The notes: generated by a model from the letters alone, not told the origin. Shown: positions 10,046-18,085, counted from the first letter of the stretch. The stretch is 64,000 bases of DNA from Flavobacteriaceae bacterium R38 (GCA_009901575.1 WXYP01000002.1:186001-250000), one strand, 5' to 3'. A program made the numbers and translations.

Positions 10046-12091
10046 ATGAAAAGCCAGTTAAATAAACTCTATAAAAACCAATCTCTTATCTACAAAGGCT
10101 TTTTGTTTTTAGTCTCTACAATTTTAATTGTGTATTTTTTTCCGAAAGGAGGAAAGTTTAAATATGAATTCCAAAAAGGAAAACCATGGCAGTATGAGAA
10201 CTTATCGGCTCCATTTGATTTTCCTATATATAAATCTGATGAACAATTAAAAGAAGAGCGTGAAGCCAGCGAATCTAATCAAATACCGTACTTTAGATAT
10301 AATTCTGAAATTGTAAAAGAAGTTCATACAACTTTTGAAGCTAATTTTAGTGAGTATTTTAAAGATTCCATTTCCAGACGAAAAAGACGAAGACTTAGGG
10401 AAGAAGGAAGAGAGTTATTGGATCTGCTTTATAAAAACGGAGTATTATTAGATAAAGAAGATTATAACAATGATGATCTGGTGTATCTGATAAAAGGAAA
10501 TGAGGTGAGTACTCATATTTTTGATAATTTTCTTCATACCGGTAAGCTTAATTCTTTTTTATCAGAAAACCTTCCAAAATCTGATTTAAATGATTTTAGT
10601 GGTATTTTTTATAATTTGTTTTTTGATATCATTAAAACAAATGTTTTTTATGATGAAAATTTTACATCAAAGTCAATTCAGGAGGCCTTAAACGATATCT
10701 CTTCTACACGAGGTAATATTACGAAAGGAAAATTAATTATAGCCAAAGATGAGGTAGTTGAAGGCGAAAAATTTGAAATATTAAACTCATTAAAAAAAGA
10801 ATATCAATCGCAATTATGGAATGCAGAAAATTATAATTGGATCGTATTTGGTTATTCGATACTTGTCATTCTTGCACTTTTAATGTTATTACTCTTTTTA
10901 AGAAAATACAGGAAAGAAATATTCTACAATAACAATAAAGTTACCTTCATATTTTTTAATGTAGTAGTAATGATCTTCTTAACTACGTTGATAGTTAAAT
11001 ATAATGTAGCTTATGTTTATGTAGTTCCGCTATGTATTTTACCTTTAATACTAAAAGCTTTTTTTGATGCACGATTAGGGCTCTTTACACACGTACTTAC
11101 GGTATTGCTTCTGGGCTTTATTGTGCCCAATAGTTTTGAATATGTTTTTTTACAAACTATAGCAGGTATAGTAACTATTCAAACGATTACTGAGTTATAT
11201 AAACGTGCTAATCTATTTATTTCTGTAGGACAAATAACCCTGGTGTATATTGTTGCTTATTTTGCATTTTATATTATTCATGAAGGGAATATTAGCAATA
11301 TTTCCTGGATTACTTTCGGACTTTTTATCCTTAACGGATTGGCAACGCTGTTTGCCCAGCCACTAATCTATATTTATGAAAAAATATTCGGACTGGTTTC
11401 TGATGTATCTCTTTTAGAGTTGTCGAATACAAATTCAAAATTGCTGAAAGAGCTGTCTGATAAAGCTCCGGGAACGTTTCATCATTCATTGCAAGTAGCT
11501 AATTTGGCTGAAGCTTCTGCCAATGAAATTGGCGCTAATGCTATGCTGGTTAGAGTAGGAGCTTTGTATCATGATATAGGGAAAATGAAAGAACCTATGT
11601 ACTTTACAGAAAACCAAACGACCAGTATTAATCCGCACAATGAATTAAGGCCTAAAGAAAGTGCGAGCATCATCATAAATCATGTTTTAGATGGTATTGA
11701 ACTAGCGAGAAAGAATAAACTTCCGGATCGTATCATAGATTTCATTAGAACACATCATGGAACAAGTTTGGTTTATTATTTCTTTAAACTTCAGAAAGAG
11801 TCTGAAGAAAGTTTTGATGAGAAAGATTTTAGGTATCCCGGGCCAATTCCATTTTCTAAAGAAACAGCAATTCTTATGATGTCGGATGCGGTAGAAGCAG
11901 CCTCAAAAAGCTTAAAAAACCCTACGTTTTCTATTATCAATGATTTTGTAGAAAAAATTATTAGCAAGCAGATAGAAGAAGGACAATTTCTTAATGCTAA
12001 TATTACTTTTAAGGAAATAGAACAGATAAAAAAAGTATTAAAACAAAAACTTACAAATATCTATCACCTTAGAGTAGAATACCCTGAGTAA
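10046..12091 (+). CDS. PgpH-like 7TM-HD phosphohydrolase (c-di-AMP phosphodiesterase family)
   Basis: A 681-residue membrane protein. One N-terminal helix (FLFLVSTILIVYFF) is followed by a long extracytoplasmic 7TMR-HDED-type region, a block of seven hydrophobic helices (about residues 265-465), then a cytoplasmic HD domain. The metal ligands are visible in GTFHHSLQVANLAE, in His509-Asp510 of LYHDIGK and in the downstream RTHHGTS. Proteins of this architecture (Listeria PgpH) hydrolyse cyclic di-AMP. Activity here is inferred from the family. The gene stands alone, divergent from the thiolase. Confidence 0.88.
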   Translation: MKSQLNKLYKNQSLIYKGFLFLVSTILIVYFFPKGGKFKYEFQKGKPWQYENLSAPFDFPIYKSDEQLKEEREASESNQIPYFRYNSEIVKEVHTTFEANFSEYFKDSISRRKRRRLREEGRELLDLLYKNGVLLDKEDYNNDDLVYLIKGNEVSTHIFDNFLHTGKLNSFLSENLPKSDLNDFSGIFYNLFFDIIKTNVFYDENFTSKSIQEALNDISSTRGNITKGKLIIAKDEVVEGEKFEILNSLKKEYQSQLWNAENYNWIVFGYSILVILALLMLLLFLRKYRKEIFYNNNKVTFIFFNVVVMIFLTTLIVKYNVAYVYVVPLCILPLILKAFFDARLGLFTHVLTVLLLGFIVPNSFEYVFLQTIAGIVTIQTITELYKRANLFISVGQITLVYIVAYFAFYIIHEGNISNISWITFGLFILNGLATLFAQPLIYIYEKIFGLVSDVSLLELSNTNSKLLKELSDKAPGTFHHSLQVANLAEASANEIGANAMLVRVGALYHDIGKMKEPMYFTENQTTSINPHNELRPKESASIIINHVLDGIELARKNKLPDRIIDFIRTHHGTSLVYYFFKLQKESEESFDEKDFRYPGPIPFSKETAILMMSDAVEAASKSLKNPTFSIINDFVEKIISKQIEEGQFLNANITFKEIEQIKKVLKQKLTNIYHLRVEYPE

Positions 12092-12128
12092 ATTTCTAAA
12101 AAAATAAACAAAAAAATATATAAAATAG

Positions 12129-12159
12129 TTGCGTTCTAAGTGATGAACTACTACATTTG
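12129..12159 (+). promoter_or_regulatory. Promoter of tRNA-Ser
   Basis: TTG at 12129-12131, a 20-base gap and TACATTTG at 12152-12159 match the Bacteroidota promoter pattern about 44 bases upstream of the tRNA. Confidence 0.6.
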
Positions 12160-12202
12160 CATCCGCATTTAAAAACTGCGAAAAGTTCATTATAATATTT
12201 AA

Positions 12203-12286
12203 GGAGAGGTGCCAGAGTGGTAATGGAGCAGATTGCTAATCTGTCGACGGGTAACTGTCGCCAGGGTTCGAATCCCTGTCTCTCCG
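12203..12286 (+). tRNA. tRNA-Ser (anticodon GCU)
   Basis: A 7-bp acceptor stem (12203-12209 with 12279-12285), anticodon loop TTGCTAA giving GCT, a long class II variable arm and the T arm CAGGG-TTCGAAT-CCCTG. The discriminator base is G at 12286; CCA is not fully encoded. Confidence 0.96.
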
Positions 12287-12444
12287 CAAAGTATTTTTAT
12301 TAAATAATTGATAATCAAATCAGAATGTAGTTTTTCAATAAACTCCGTTTGATTTTCAATCTACTAAATAAGGGTTGAAATTTGATTATTGGTTGTTTGA
12401 AAAACAGGATAAAAATTGTCAGCGCATTAGCTGGCTCTTCCGCT

Positions 12445-12465
12445 AAAATGTCTGCTAGACATTTT
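12445..12465. repeat. 9-bp inverted repeat upstream of tRNA-Pro
   Basis: AAAATGTCT (12445-12453) and AGACATTTT (12457-12465) form a perfect hairpin with a 3-nt loop, 10 bases upstream of tRNA-Pro. There is no clear T run. It could be an operator, an RNA processing signal or a terminator of the tRNA-Ser transcript. Confidence 0.55.
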
Positions 12466-12475
12466 ATGCTCAGTC

Positions 12476-12553
12476 CGGGGTGTAGCGTAGCCCGGTTATC
12501 GCGCCGCGTTTGGGACGCGGAGGTCGCAGGTTCGAATCCTGCCACCCCGACCA
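12476..12553 (+). tRNA. tRNA-Pro (anticodon UGG) with encoded CCA
   Basis: Acceptor stem CGGGGTG/CACCCCG (12476-12482 with 12543-12549), anticodon loop TTTGGGA giving TGG, T arm GCAGG-TTCGAAT-CCTGC, discriminator A and CCA encoded at 12551-12553. Its 3' 26 bases are repeated with two mismatches at 15943-15968, marking it as the attachment site of the island that follows. Confidence 0.96.
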
Positions 12554-12719
12554 ATTAAGTCCAATCACATTTGTGATTGGACTTTTTTATTTACAAAAAC
12601 TGGAAGCATTAACTTCAGAGATTTAAGCAAATAATAAAGGGAGCTATTAACAGTATTAAGTCTTATTATAAAATTGTTTTAGGCATTTTCTATACTATTA
12701 AGAAACTAAGAAAAGATTT
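12528..12719 (+). repeat. 192-bp direct repeat, copy 1 (tRNA-Pro 3' end plus island start)
   Basis: Ungapped alignment to 15943-16134 gives 9 mismatches in 192 positions, mostly transitions. The unit comprises the last 26 bases of tRNA-Pro with CCA, the terminator and the beginning of the decayed recombinase. The tRNA portion is the likely attL core. Confidence 0.93.
12557..12584 (+). terminator. Terminator of tRNA-Pro
   Basis: A perfect 13-bp stem (12557-12569 with 12572-12584) is followed by a T run and lies 4 bases after the encoded CCA. The same structure recurs at 15972-15999 in repeat copy 2. Confidence 0.88.
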
Positions 12720-12990
12720 CAAGCTTCCTAAAGTATTATCAAAAGAAGAATAGCCATTATTCATCAGACTAACGGTATCAGGAATCGTTATATAAGATTA
12801 AAGAACGGGCAACACCTTATGTGCTTAGACATAATATGGCTTTGTAACACATTTATTAGAAATGGAATTGATATCATGATACATACAATAATTCTTAGGT
12901 CATGATTCTACTAAAACAACGGAAATATACATTCATGTGATTACAAACAAAATTTACAGATATAAAAGATTTACTACCTTAGTGTACGTT
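12586..12990 (+). pseudogene. Decayed tyrosine recombinase (integrase) remnant
   Basis: Recognisable protein fragments survive in shifting frames. An N-terminal core-binding piece (12622-12750) reads AINSIKSYYKIVLG...KKLRKDFKLPKVLSKEE and then hits a stop. A C-terminal catalytic piece (about 12780-12985) reads ATPYVLRHNMA, THLLEME, a LGHDSTKTTEIYIHV-like stretch across frameshifts, and a tail ending at 12985. LPxVLSxEE, TPHxLRHSFATHLLE and LGHxSxxTTxIYTHV are signature segments of XerC/IntI-type tyrosine recombinases in Bacteroidota. The middle of the catalytic domain is missing and there are several stops, so it is inactive. It lies between tRNA-Pro and the first cassette, on the same strand as the cassettes. 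Confidence 0.85.
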
Positions 12991-12997
12991 GTACAAC
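12982..12997 (+). other. attI-like recombination point, array 1
   Basis: The sequence TTAGTGTACGTT is shared with 16141-16152, and the two loci diverge immediately after ACGTT. Here it continues as the core GTTGTACAAC (12988-12997). This is where an integron platform would join its first cassette (cut after the G of GTT). Inferred from comparing the two repeats. Confidence 0.6.
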
Positions 12998-13071
12998 ATT
13001 CACATATTAAAATAGCTCTGTTAGTTTACTAAATTGAGTAATTTCATATAAAACTTAATTAAAAAACCACA

Positions 13072-13755
13072 ATGTTTAACTTTGAATATTTATTGAGACA
13101 AAACATAAAAAATCAGAAGAAGAAAGAACATGAATGGCCTGATAGTGAAAAAAAGATTAGAAAAGAATCTGTTACTAAAGAACAATTAAAAGAATTTCGA
13201 TATTTAGTTAAGCACAGAGCAACAGAAATTGATTTACACACGTTTTTAGAAAAGAATGAAGCTATTTTTGCTTTTGCTTTAAAAGATTACCATACAGGAC
13301 ATCACGGTTTATGGGTATACTCTAAACAAGAGATTCAACCAAGAATTAAAAATAAAAACATAAAAGGTATGATACCTGATTTTATAATTGGGGGAGAAAA
13401 CTCAAATGGACATGAATGGTTCGTTGTTGAATTGAAAGGAGCAAATGAAAAAATATTTAACTCTAATCCTCATTCTATCTCATTTACCTCTGTTGCTAAT
13501 CGAGGATTATGTCAATTAATAGAATATACCGATACTTGTTGTGAAATTCAGTCACATCTAAGAGACCATTTTAGGATGCGTGACTTTAGAGAGCCAAAAG
13601 GAATTTTGATAATTGGTACCGATGAAGAATTCAAAGAACGACGTAAACAAAAAATGAAACGCGCAGTAAACAAAAATTTTAATAAAAATTTTGAAATAAG
13701 AACTTATAATTGGTTATTAAGGAATTTTGAAGAAGAAATGCGTTATAGGAAATAA
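13072..13755 (+). CDS. Shedu-type (SduA/DUF4263) nuclease domain protein
   Basis: A 227-residue soluble protein. The region from TEIDLHTFLEKNEAIFA through IPDFIIGG and WFVVELKGA matches the PD-(D/E)xK core of DUF4263, the nuclease domain of the single-gene Shedu anti-phage system (Asp in PDFIIG, Glu-x-Lys in VELKG). A Q(L)IEYTDTCCEIQ helix follows, as in Shedu proteins. It is compact: mainly the nuclease with a short N-terminus and none of the larger N-terminal sensor domains of some Shedu proteins. It is the first cassette of array 1, bounded by GTTGTACAAC at 12988 and again at 13779. A defence role is inferred from the family. Confidence 0.75.
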   Translation: MFNFEYLLRQNIKNQKKKEHEWPDSEKKIRKESVTKEQLKEFRYLVKHRATEIDLHTFLEKNEAIFAFALKDYHTGHHGLWVYSKQEIQPRIKNKNIKGMIPDFIIGGENSNGHEWFVVELKGANEKIFNSNPHSISFTSVANRGLCQLIEYTDTCCEIQSHLRDHFRMRDFREPKGILIIGTDEEFKERRKQKMKRAVNKNFNKNFEIRTYNWLLRNFEEEMRYRK

Positions 13756-13778
13756 ACAGAAACATTTCTATAGAAAAT

Positions 13779-13907
13779 GTTGTACAACACGATGTATAAA
13801 TAATGGCGGTTTAAGTGATAGAACGAAAGTATAAATATAAATAAAGGTCAGTGCAAAACCGAAAGGCTCGTGAGTAGAAATCCGCTACTACTCATACATA
13901 AAACTGT
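13779..13907 (+). repeat. attC-like imperfect palindrome 1
   Basis: It begins with core GTTGTACAAC (13779-13788), identical to the cassette start at 12988-12997. Outer arms 13791-13809 (GATGTATAAATAATGGCGG) and 13882-13900 pair at about 15 of 19 positions. It ends with the core AACTG|TT at 13906. The layout is that of an integron cassette recombination site. Confidence 0.7.
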
Positions 13908-13925
13908 TATTATTAATTAAAATAA

Positions 13926-14720
13926 ATGTCTTATCAATTAGAAAAAGGTTGTTACACAGGAATAATAAAAAAAGGCATACAAACAGAAACCACGTTTGTT
14001 AGCTCTACTCAGTTTTTTGTTAACCAAAATGAAGGAGGTCTTCATAGTCACAAAAATCCAATTATTACATTTATTTATCAAGGAGGAGATATTGAATTCA
14101 GAGAAAAGAAATCTTATGAGAGAAAAGCAGGAGAATTCTTTTTTTATCCTTCAAATCAACCTCACAAAACTGAACTTCGTAAAGAGTTTTCGCAAAACCT
14201 CAATATAGAATTTAAAGAAAATAGTTTTTCGAATGAATTTCTTTTCTCCCGACAAATTTTATATTCAATTAATGATATTGATGCCAAATTCATAGCTCTA
14301 AAATTACTTCAAGAGCTTTATATAAATGACTCTTTAAGCTCAAACTCAATCGACTTACTTGTATTTGATTTAATATCCAGTTCTTTAAAAGACAAAACCA
14401 AATATAAACCAAAATGGATTGAAATACTTTTTGAGTTACTTAACGATAGGTGGCAAGAACAAATTTCACTTCTTGAATTATCTGACATTCTCAACGTGCA
14501 TTCAGTAACTATTTCAAAACAGTTTAGAAAATATTTTAATTGTACCTATGGAGAATATATGAGAAAATTGAAAGTAAATAACAGTATAGATTTAATTAAA
14601 GCTTCAAATTTACCACTTTTAGACATAGCTTATTATTGCGGTTTTGCCGATCAAAGCCATTTTTCAAGAAGCTTTAGGCAATATACAGGTTTTACCCCTA
14701 GCGAGTTTCGAAATCTTTAG
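13926..14720 (+). CDS. AraC-family transcriptional regulator
   Basis: A 264-residue regulator with an N-terminal cupin-like sensing half (LHSHKNPIITFIYQGG, then FFYPSNQPHKTEL, suggesting a metal- or ligand-binding beta barrel). The C-terminal double helix-turn-helix is complete: LSDILNVHSVTISKQFRKYF and LLDIAYYCGFADQSHFSRSFRQYTGFTPSEFR. It begins 20 bases after the core site of attC 1. A beta-lactamase-fold lipoprotein gene follows after 81 bases on the same strand, and the two may form one cassette. The signal it senses cannot be told from sequence. Confidence 0.88.
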   Translation: MSYQLEKGCYTGIIKKGIQTETTFVSSTQFFVNQNEGGLHSHKNPIITFIYQGGDIEFREKKSYERKAGEFFFYPSNQPHKTELRKEFSQNLNIEFKENSFSNEFLFSRQILYSINDIDAKFIALKLLQELYINDSLSSNSIDLLVFDLISSSLKDKTKYKPKWIEILFELLNDRWQEQISLLELSDILNVHSVTISKQFRKYFNCTYGEYMRKLKVNNSIDLIKASNLPLLDIAYYCGFADQSHFSRSFRQYTGFTPSEFRNL

Positions 14721-14801
14721 ATAAAGCTAATCTCATTCTATTACAGAATTGTTCTTTCATTTATTTTTATCCAAAAATAATTCTCAAAATTTAATCATTT
14801 T

Positions 14802-15854
14802 ATGAAATACCTATACAGCTTCTTTTGCCTGATTTGCATGTTATACTCTTGTAATGAAAAAAATAGTAAAACATCAATAAAACCAGTCAATAACGCTACA
14901 ATTGATTCTCTAATGATAACCACATTCAATAGGGGGCTTTTCAATGGAAATATTCTGGTAATAAAAAATGACAGTATTATCTATAGAAATAGTTTTGGGT
15001 TTACCGATGGTTCCAAAACAAAAAAATTAAAACCTAATATGGTCTTTAATATTGGTTCAATTTCAAAAGAACTAAGTGCTGCTAGTATCATGAAATTGGT
15101 AGAAGAAAATAAAATAAATATAGACGATAAAATTTCTAAATTTAATTTAGGACTTCCTACTTGGGCAAAAAAAATCAATGTTTCTCATCTTTTAAACTAC
15201 TCTAGTGGCTTACCTAGATATGATTGGAACAAAGTCCGAACTAATCAAGACGTTTACTCTGACTTAAAAAATATAGAGAAATTAGAATTCGAACCAGGAA
15301 CTGATTTTTTATACAGTAATAACAATGTTTTTATTAGAAAGTTAATAATAGAGAAGATTTCAGGATTGTCTTTTAATGAATATATTCAAAAAAATATCCT
15401 AATCCCATTAAAAATGGAAAATACTTTTCTTTCACCAGTAAAAGAAACATCTCAATTTGCGACAGGATTTAACAATGAAGGTGTCAATTATAAAGAAATT
15501 TATCAAATGGATGGTGGAACCTATACTACAACTGATGATTTATATAAATGGATTAAAGGGCTTTATGCAGAGAAAATTATAACAACCGAATCAATAAATG
15601 TTTTGGGAACGCCTCTAGCACACAAAAATGCCAATCAATCGTCTCTTGGTTTTACAACTGTTGAAAACGGTAGAATTAATAGACATCAGGCTTCAGGTTC
15701 AAACGTTGATTTTGAGTCAATAATAGATTATAACTTAGAAAATGGTCTCACAACAATTTTATTAACAAACAATGCCAATTATAAATTATGGGATTTAAAT
15801 CGTGCAATTAATGCAATATTAAATAACCAGACTTTCAAAATTCCTAATCAATAA
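14802..15854 (+). CDS. Beta-lactamase-fold serine hydrolase lipoprotein
   Basis: A 350-residue protein with a lipoprotein signal (lipobox LYSC near residue 16). Class C/beta-lactamase family motifs: SxxK in NIGSISKELS, YxN in YSNNN, and a C-terminal HQASGS region in place of the KTG box. Such proteins may be D-aminopeptidases, esterases or penicillin-binding-like enzymes; true beta-lactamase activity cannot be assumed. It should be attached to a membrane facing the periplasm. It follows the AraC gene and is the last gene before the second tRNA-Pro repeat; no palindrome follows it. Confidence 0.82.
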   Translation: MKYLYSFFCLICMLYSCNEKNSKTSIKPVNNATIDSLMITTFNRGLFNGNILVIKNDSIIYRNSFGFTDGSKTKKLKPNMVFNIGSISKELSAASIMKLVEENKINIDDKISKFNLGLPTWAKKINVSHLLNYSSGLPRYDWNKVRTNQDVYSDLKNIEKLEFEPGTDFLYSNNNVFIRKLIIEKISGLSFNEYIQKNILIPLKMENTFLSPVKETSQFATGFNNEGVNYKEIYQMDGGTYTTTDDLYKWIKGLYAEKIITTESINVLGTPLAHKNANQSSLGFTTVENGRINRHQASGSNVDFESIIDYNLENGLTTILLTNNANYKLWDLNRAINAILNNQTFKIPNQ

Positions 15855-15942
15855 AACTATAATCAAATTTTTAATAATAAATCCCTTTGTTTATGGAATT
15901 TTTATAAGATAGAATCGAAAGAGAATTATTTAGAAGTGAAAT

Positions 15943-16134
15943 AGGTTTGAATCCTGCCACTCCGACCAATTGAGTCCAATCACATTTGTGATTGGACTTT
16001 TTTATTTGCAAAAACTGGAAGCATTAACTTCAGAGATTTAAGCAAATAATAAAGGGAGCTATTAGCAGTATTAAGTCTTATTATAAAATTGTTTTAGGCA
16101 TTTTCTATTCCATTAAGAAACCAGGAAAAGATTT
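15943..16134 (+). repeat. 192-bp direct repeat, copy 2 (tRNA-Pro 3' fragment plus island start)
   Basis: Matches 12528-12719 at 183 of 192 positions without gaps. It opens with a 26-base tRNA-Pro 3' fragment including CCA (15943-15968), which has no tRNA body in front of it, then the same terminator (15972-15999) and the same integrase N-terminal remnant. It looks like the attachment junction between two tandem islands. Confidence 0.93.
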
Positions 16135-16158
16135 ACTACTTTAGTGTACGTTATGTGC
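16001..16158 (+). pseudogene. Second integrase remnant, internally deleted, with attI-like point
   Basis: Same start as the remnant at 12586. At AAAAGATTT (16126-16134), however, it jumps to sequence that in copy 1 lies after a second AAAAGATTT (12964-12972), so about 253 bases are missing. It keeps the tail ending TTTAGTGTACG (16140-16150), then GTTATGTGC (16150-16158), the start of the next cassette. Confidence 0.75.
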
Positions 16159-16183
16159 AAGCTGAACAACCAGTCGACAATCA

Positions 16184-16813
16184 ATGAAATTTAGACTAAT
16201 AGTTATAGGATTTTCTTCAATCTTTCTGTTGAGTTGCGGACATTCAAAACGAAAATCTGATTTAATAGCAAATTATGAGAAACGTTCGTCCGAAATTACA
16301 ACAGCTAAAGAATATTTTGAACAAATTGTTCCTGAAAATTTCAATGTCCGAATACGTTTTGATTCGACTGACGAAATAGATTTGGTTGTTTATGAACGTC
16401 TCAATGATTCAACGGACAATGAATTGCTATTTCGTAAATGGAACATCAATATTGACAATTACGTGGAAGAACCACAAAGTGATTATGACAAAAAATATCA
16501 CGGAAAAACAAACTCATTCGAACTTACCAAAACTAAACTGAATTGGACTAATGAGACTATCGAAAAGTTATATGAAAAATTGGAAAACGCAGATTGTATA
16601 GGAATATCAAATTGGGAACCAATAGAAATTGAATACGGATATAACGGACTTGGAGTCTATTCGTATAAAATATTTAAAGAAAAACTGAACGAGGAATTAA
16701 TCAAGAAATATAACGACGGTTGCAACAATATTTTTTACAAAGATAACATTGTATTATCGTATGGTGGAGGAGCAATCGGAATGCAATGTTTTGAAGATTA
16801 TAAACGGAAATAA
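16184..16813 (+). CDS. Hypothetical lipoprotein
   Basis: A 209-residue protein with a clear lipoprotein signal (lipobox LLSC near residue 18, then GHSKRKSD). The rest is polar and rich in Asp, Glu, Asn and Lys, with a C-terminal glycine stretch LSYGGGAIGMQCFED. I do not recognise the family. It is the sole gene of the first cassette in array 2: the cassette starts GTTATGTGC (16150) and its palindrome starts with the exact complement GCACATAAC (16819). Confidence 0.7.
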   Translation: MKFRLIVIGFSSIFLLSCGHSKRKSDLIANYEKRSSEITTAKEYFEQIVPENFNVRIRFDSTDEIDLVVYERLNDSTDNELLFRKWNINIDNYVEEPQSDYDKKYHGKTNSFELTKTKLNWTNETIEKLYEKLENADCIGISNWEPIEIEYGYNGLGVYSYKIFKEKLNEELIKKYNDGCNNIFYKDNIVLSYGGGAIGMQCFEDYKRK

Positions 16814-16818
16814 AGCCA

Positions 16819-16949
16819 GCACATAACAAAGTGTATAGCTCATTGCGGCTGAATTTTCTACCGAAAATTCCTTACAATTTTGCTATCTTTCGGTCACGGT
16901 GGAAAAGTCCGGCGGACATTTTCCGCAACGAGCCATACACCAGACCGTT
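16819..16949 (+). repeat. attC-like imperfect palindrome 2
   Basis: First arm GCACATAAC (16819-16827) is the exact reverse complement of the cassette start at 16150-16158. Outer arms 16831-16848 and 16923-16940 (GTGTATAGCTCATTGCGG against its partner) pair at 16 of 18 positions; both mismatches become G-T wobbles in a folded strand. It ends in core ACCG|TT at 16947. It also contains internal hairpins. Confidence 0.8.
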
Positions 16950-16959
16950 GACATTCATT

Positions 16960-18081
16960 ATGACAAAACGAATAAGAAAATATTTAACAGTATTAATTGG
17001 ACTTGTACTTTCGAGTTGTTCTAATGGGCAAACAACCGTTGCTGAAAATGGGATTAAAATCTCAAATGAAGGAATTACTAAAAAACAGTCTGAACTTCTA
17101 TTTGATAATACCAAATCATTTCCAAACAACACTCAACTTTCGATTGCTTTAATTAAAAATGGAAAAATTGACTTTATTGGAATTGAAAGAAAAAATGACA
17201 CAATTAAGCTAATTGAAAATTACAAAAATGCTTTTGAAATAGGCTCTATAACTAAAGTATTTACAGCAACCTTGTTGTCAAATTTTGTGAACGACCAAGA
17301 ACTAAAATTAGACGACAACATCCAAGATTATCTTGACTTTAAAATTAAATCTGAAAACAGAATAACTTTCAAGGCACTTGCAAATCATACGTCTGGTCTA
17401 CCGAGATTACCTTCAAATTTGAATCTTTTGCTTGTTGACCAAAACAATCCTTATAAAGATTATGACAAAGAAAAACTCATAAGTTATTTAACGAAAGAAG
17501 TGGAACTAAATCAAGAGCCTGGAATTAAATATGATTATTCTAATCTTGGTGCTGGAATTTTGGGATTTGAATTAGCAACTATTTCAAAATCACCTTATGA
17601 ATCGCTACTACAAGAGAAAATATTTACAAAGTACAAAATGGTAAACTCTACGAGTACAAGAGAAAATTTAGAAACTAAACTTATCAAAGGATTAAAACCA
17701 AATGGAAAAATGGCGTCGAACTGGGATTTTGATGCTTTAGCCGGTGGTGGAGCGATTTTTTCTACTGTAGAAGATTTATCCAAATTTGGTTTAGCTCAAT
17801 TTGATAGCACTAATAGCGAATTAACTCTAACCCAAAAGTCTACATTTAAAGTAAATGACAATATGAGCATAGGACTTGGATGGCATATTTTAAAAAGGAA
17901 AAACGGAGGCGAATTGATTTGGCATAATGGAGGAACTGGAGGTTATACTTCGTCTATGACTTTAGATTTAGAAAATAAAAATGGAATAATAATACTATCC
18001 AATGTTTCCGCATTTAATAAAAAAATGGGGAATATTGACCAGCTATGTTTCAGACTGATAAAAACATTAGATGAAAAATAA
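16960..18081 (+). CDS. Beta-lactamase-fold serine hydrolase lipoprotein
   Basis: A 373-residue protein with lipobox LSSC (MTKRIRKYLTVLIGLVLSSC). Motifs: SxxK in IGSITKVFTA, YxN in YDYSNLGAG and the HxG-type third motif HNGGTGG, all three intact. The frame runs back to 16831, but the extra 43 residues would translate the preceding palindrome and lack sense, so the ATG at 16960 is chosen. It is probably a periplasm-facing hydrolase of the class C beta-lactamase/DD-peptidase superfamily; the substrate is unknown. It stands alone in its cassette between palindromes 2 and 3. Confidence 0.85.
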   Translation: MTKRIRKYLTVLIGLVLSSCSNGQTTVAENGIKISNEGITKKQSELLFDNTKSFPNNTQLSIALIKNGKIDFIGIERKNDTIKLIENYKNAFEIGSITKVFTATLLSNFVNDQELKLDDNIQDYLDFKIKSENRITFKALANHTSGLPRLPSNLNLLLVDQNNPYKDYDKEKLISYLTKEVELNQEPGIKYDYSNLGAGILGFELATISKSPYESLLQEKIFTKYKMVNSTSTRENLETKLIKGLKPNGKMASNWDFDALAGGGAIFSTVEDLSKFGLAQFDSTNSELTLTQKSTFKVNDNMSIGLGWHILKRKNGGELIWHNGGTGGYTSSMTLDLENKNGIIILSNVSAFNKKMGNIDQLCFRLIKTLDEK

Positions 18082-18085
18082 CGAA

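Noticed and set aside
12315-12554. A - strand frame beginning GVAGFEPATSASQ that overlaps tRNA-Pro.
   Set aside because: This peptide is a well-known false translation of the antisense of tRNA genes; the tRNA explains the sequence.
12984-13788. The GTTGTACAAC match alone as proof of a cassette boundary.
   Set aside because: The 10-mer is its own reverse complement, so direct repetition and complementarity cannot be told apart here; the case rests mainly on 16150/16819 and 23049/23682.
16831-16959. A 43-residue N-terminal extension of the 16960 lipoprotein.
   Set aside because: It translates the palindromic attC-like site and would put the lipoprotein signal internally; the ATG at 16960 gives a normal lipobox.
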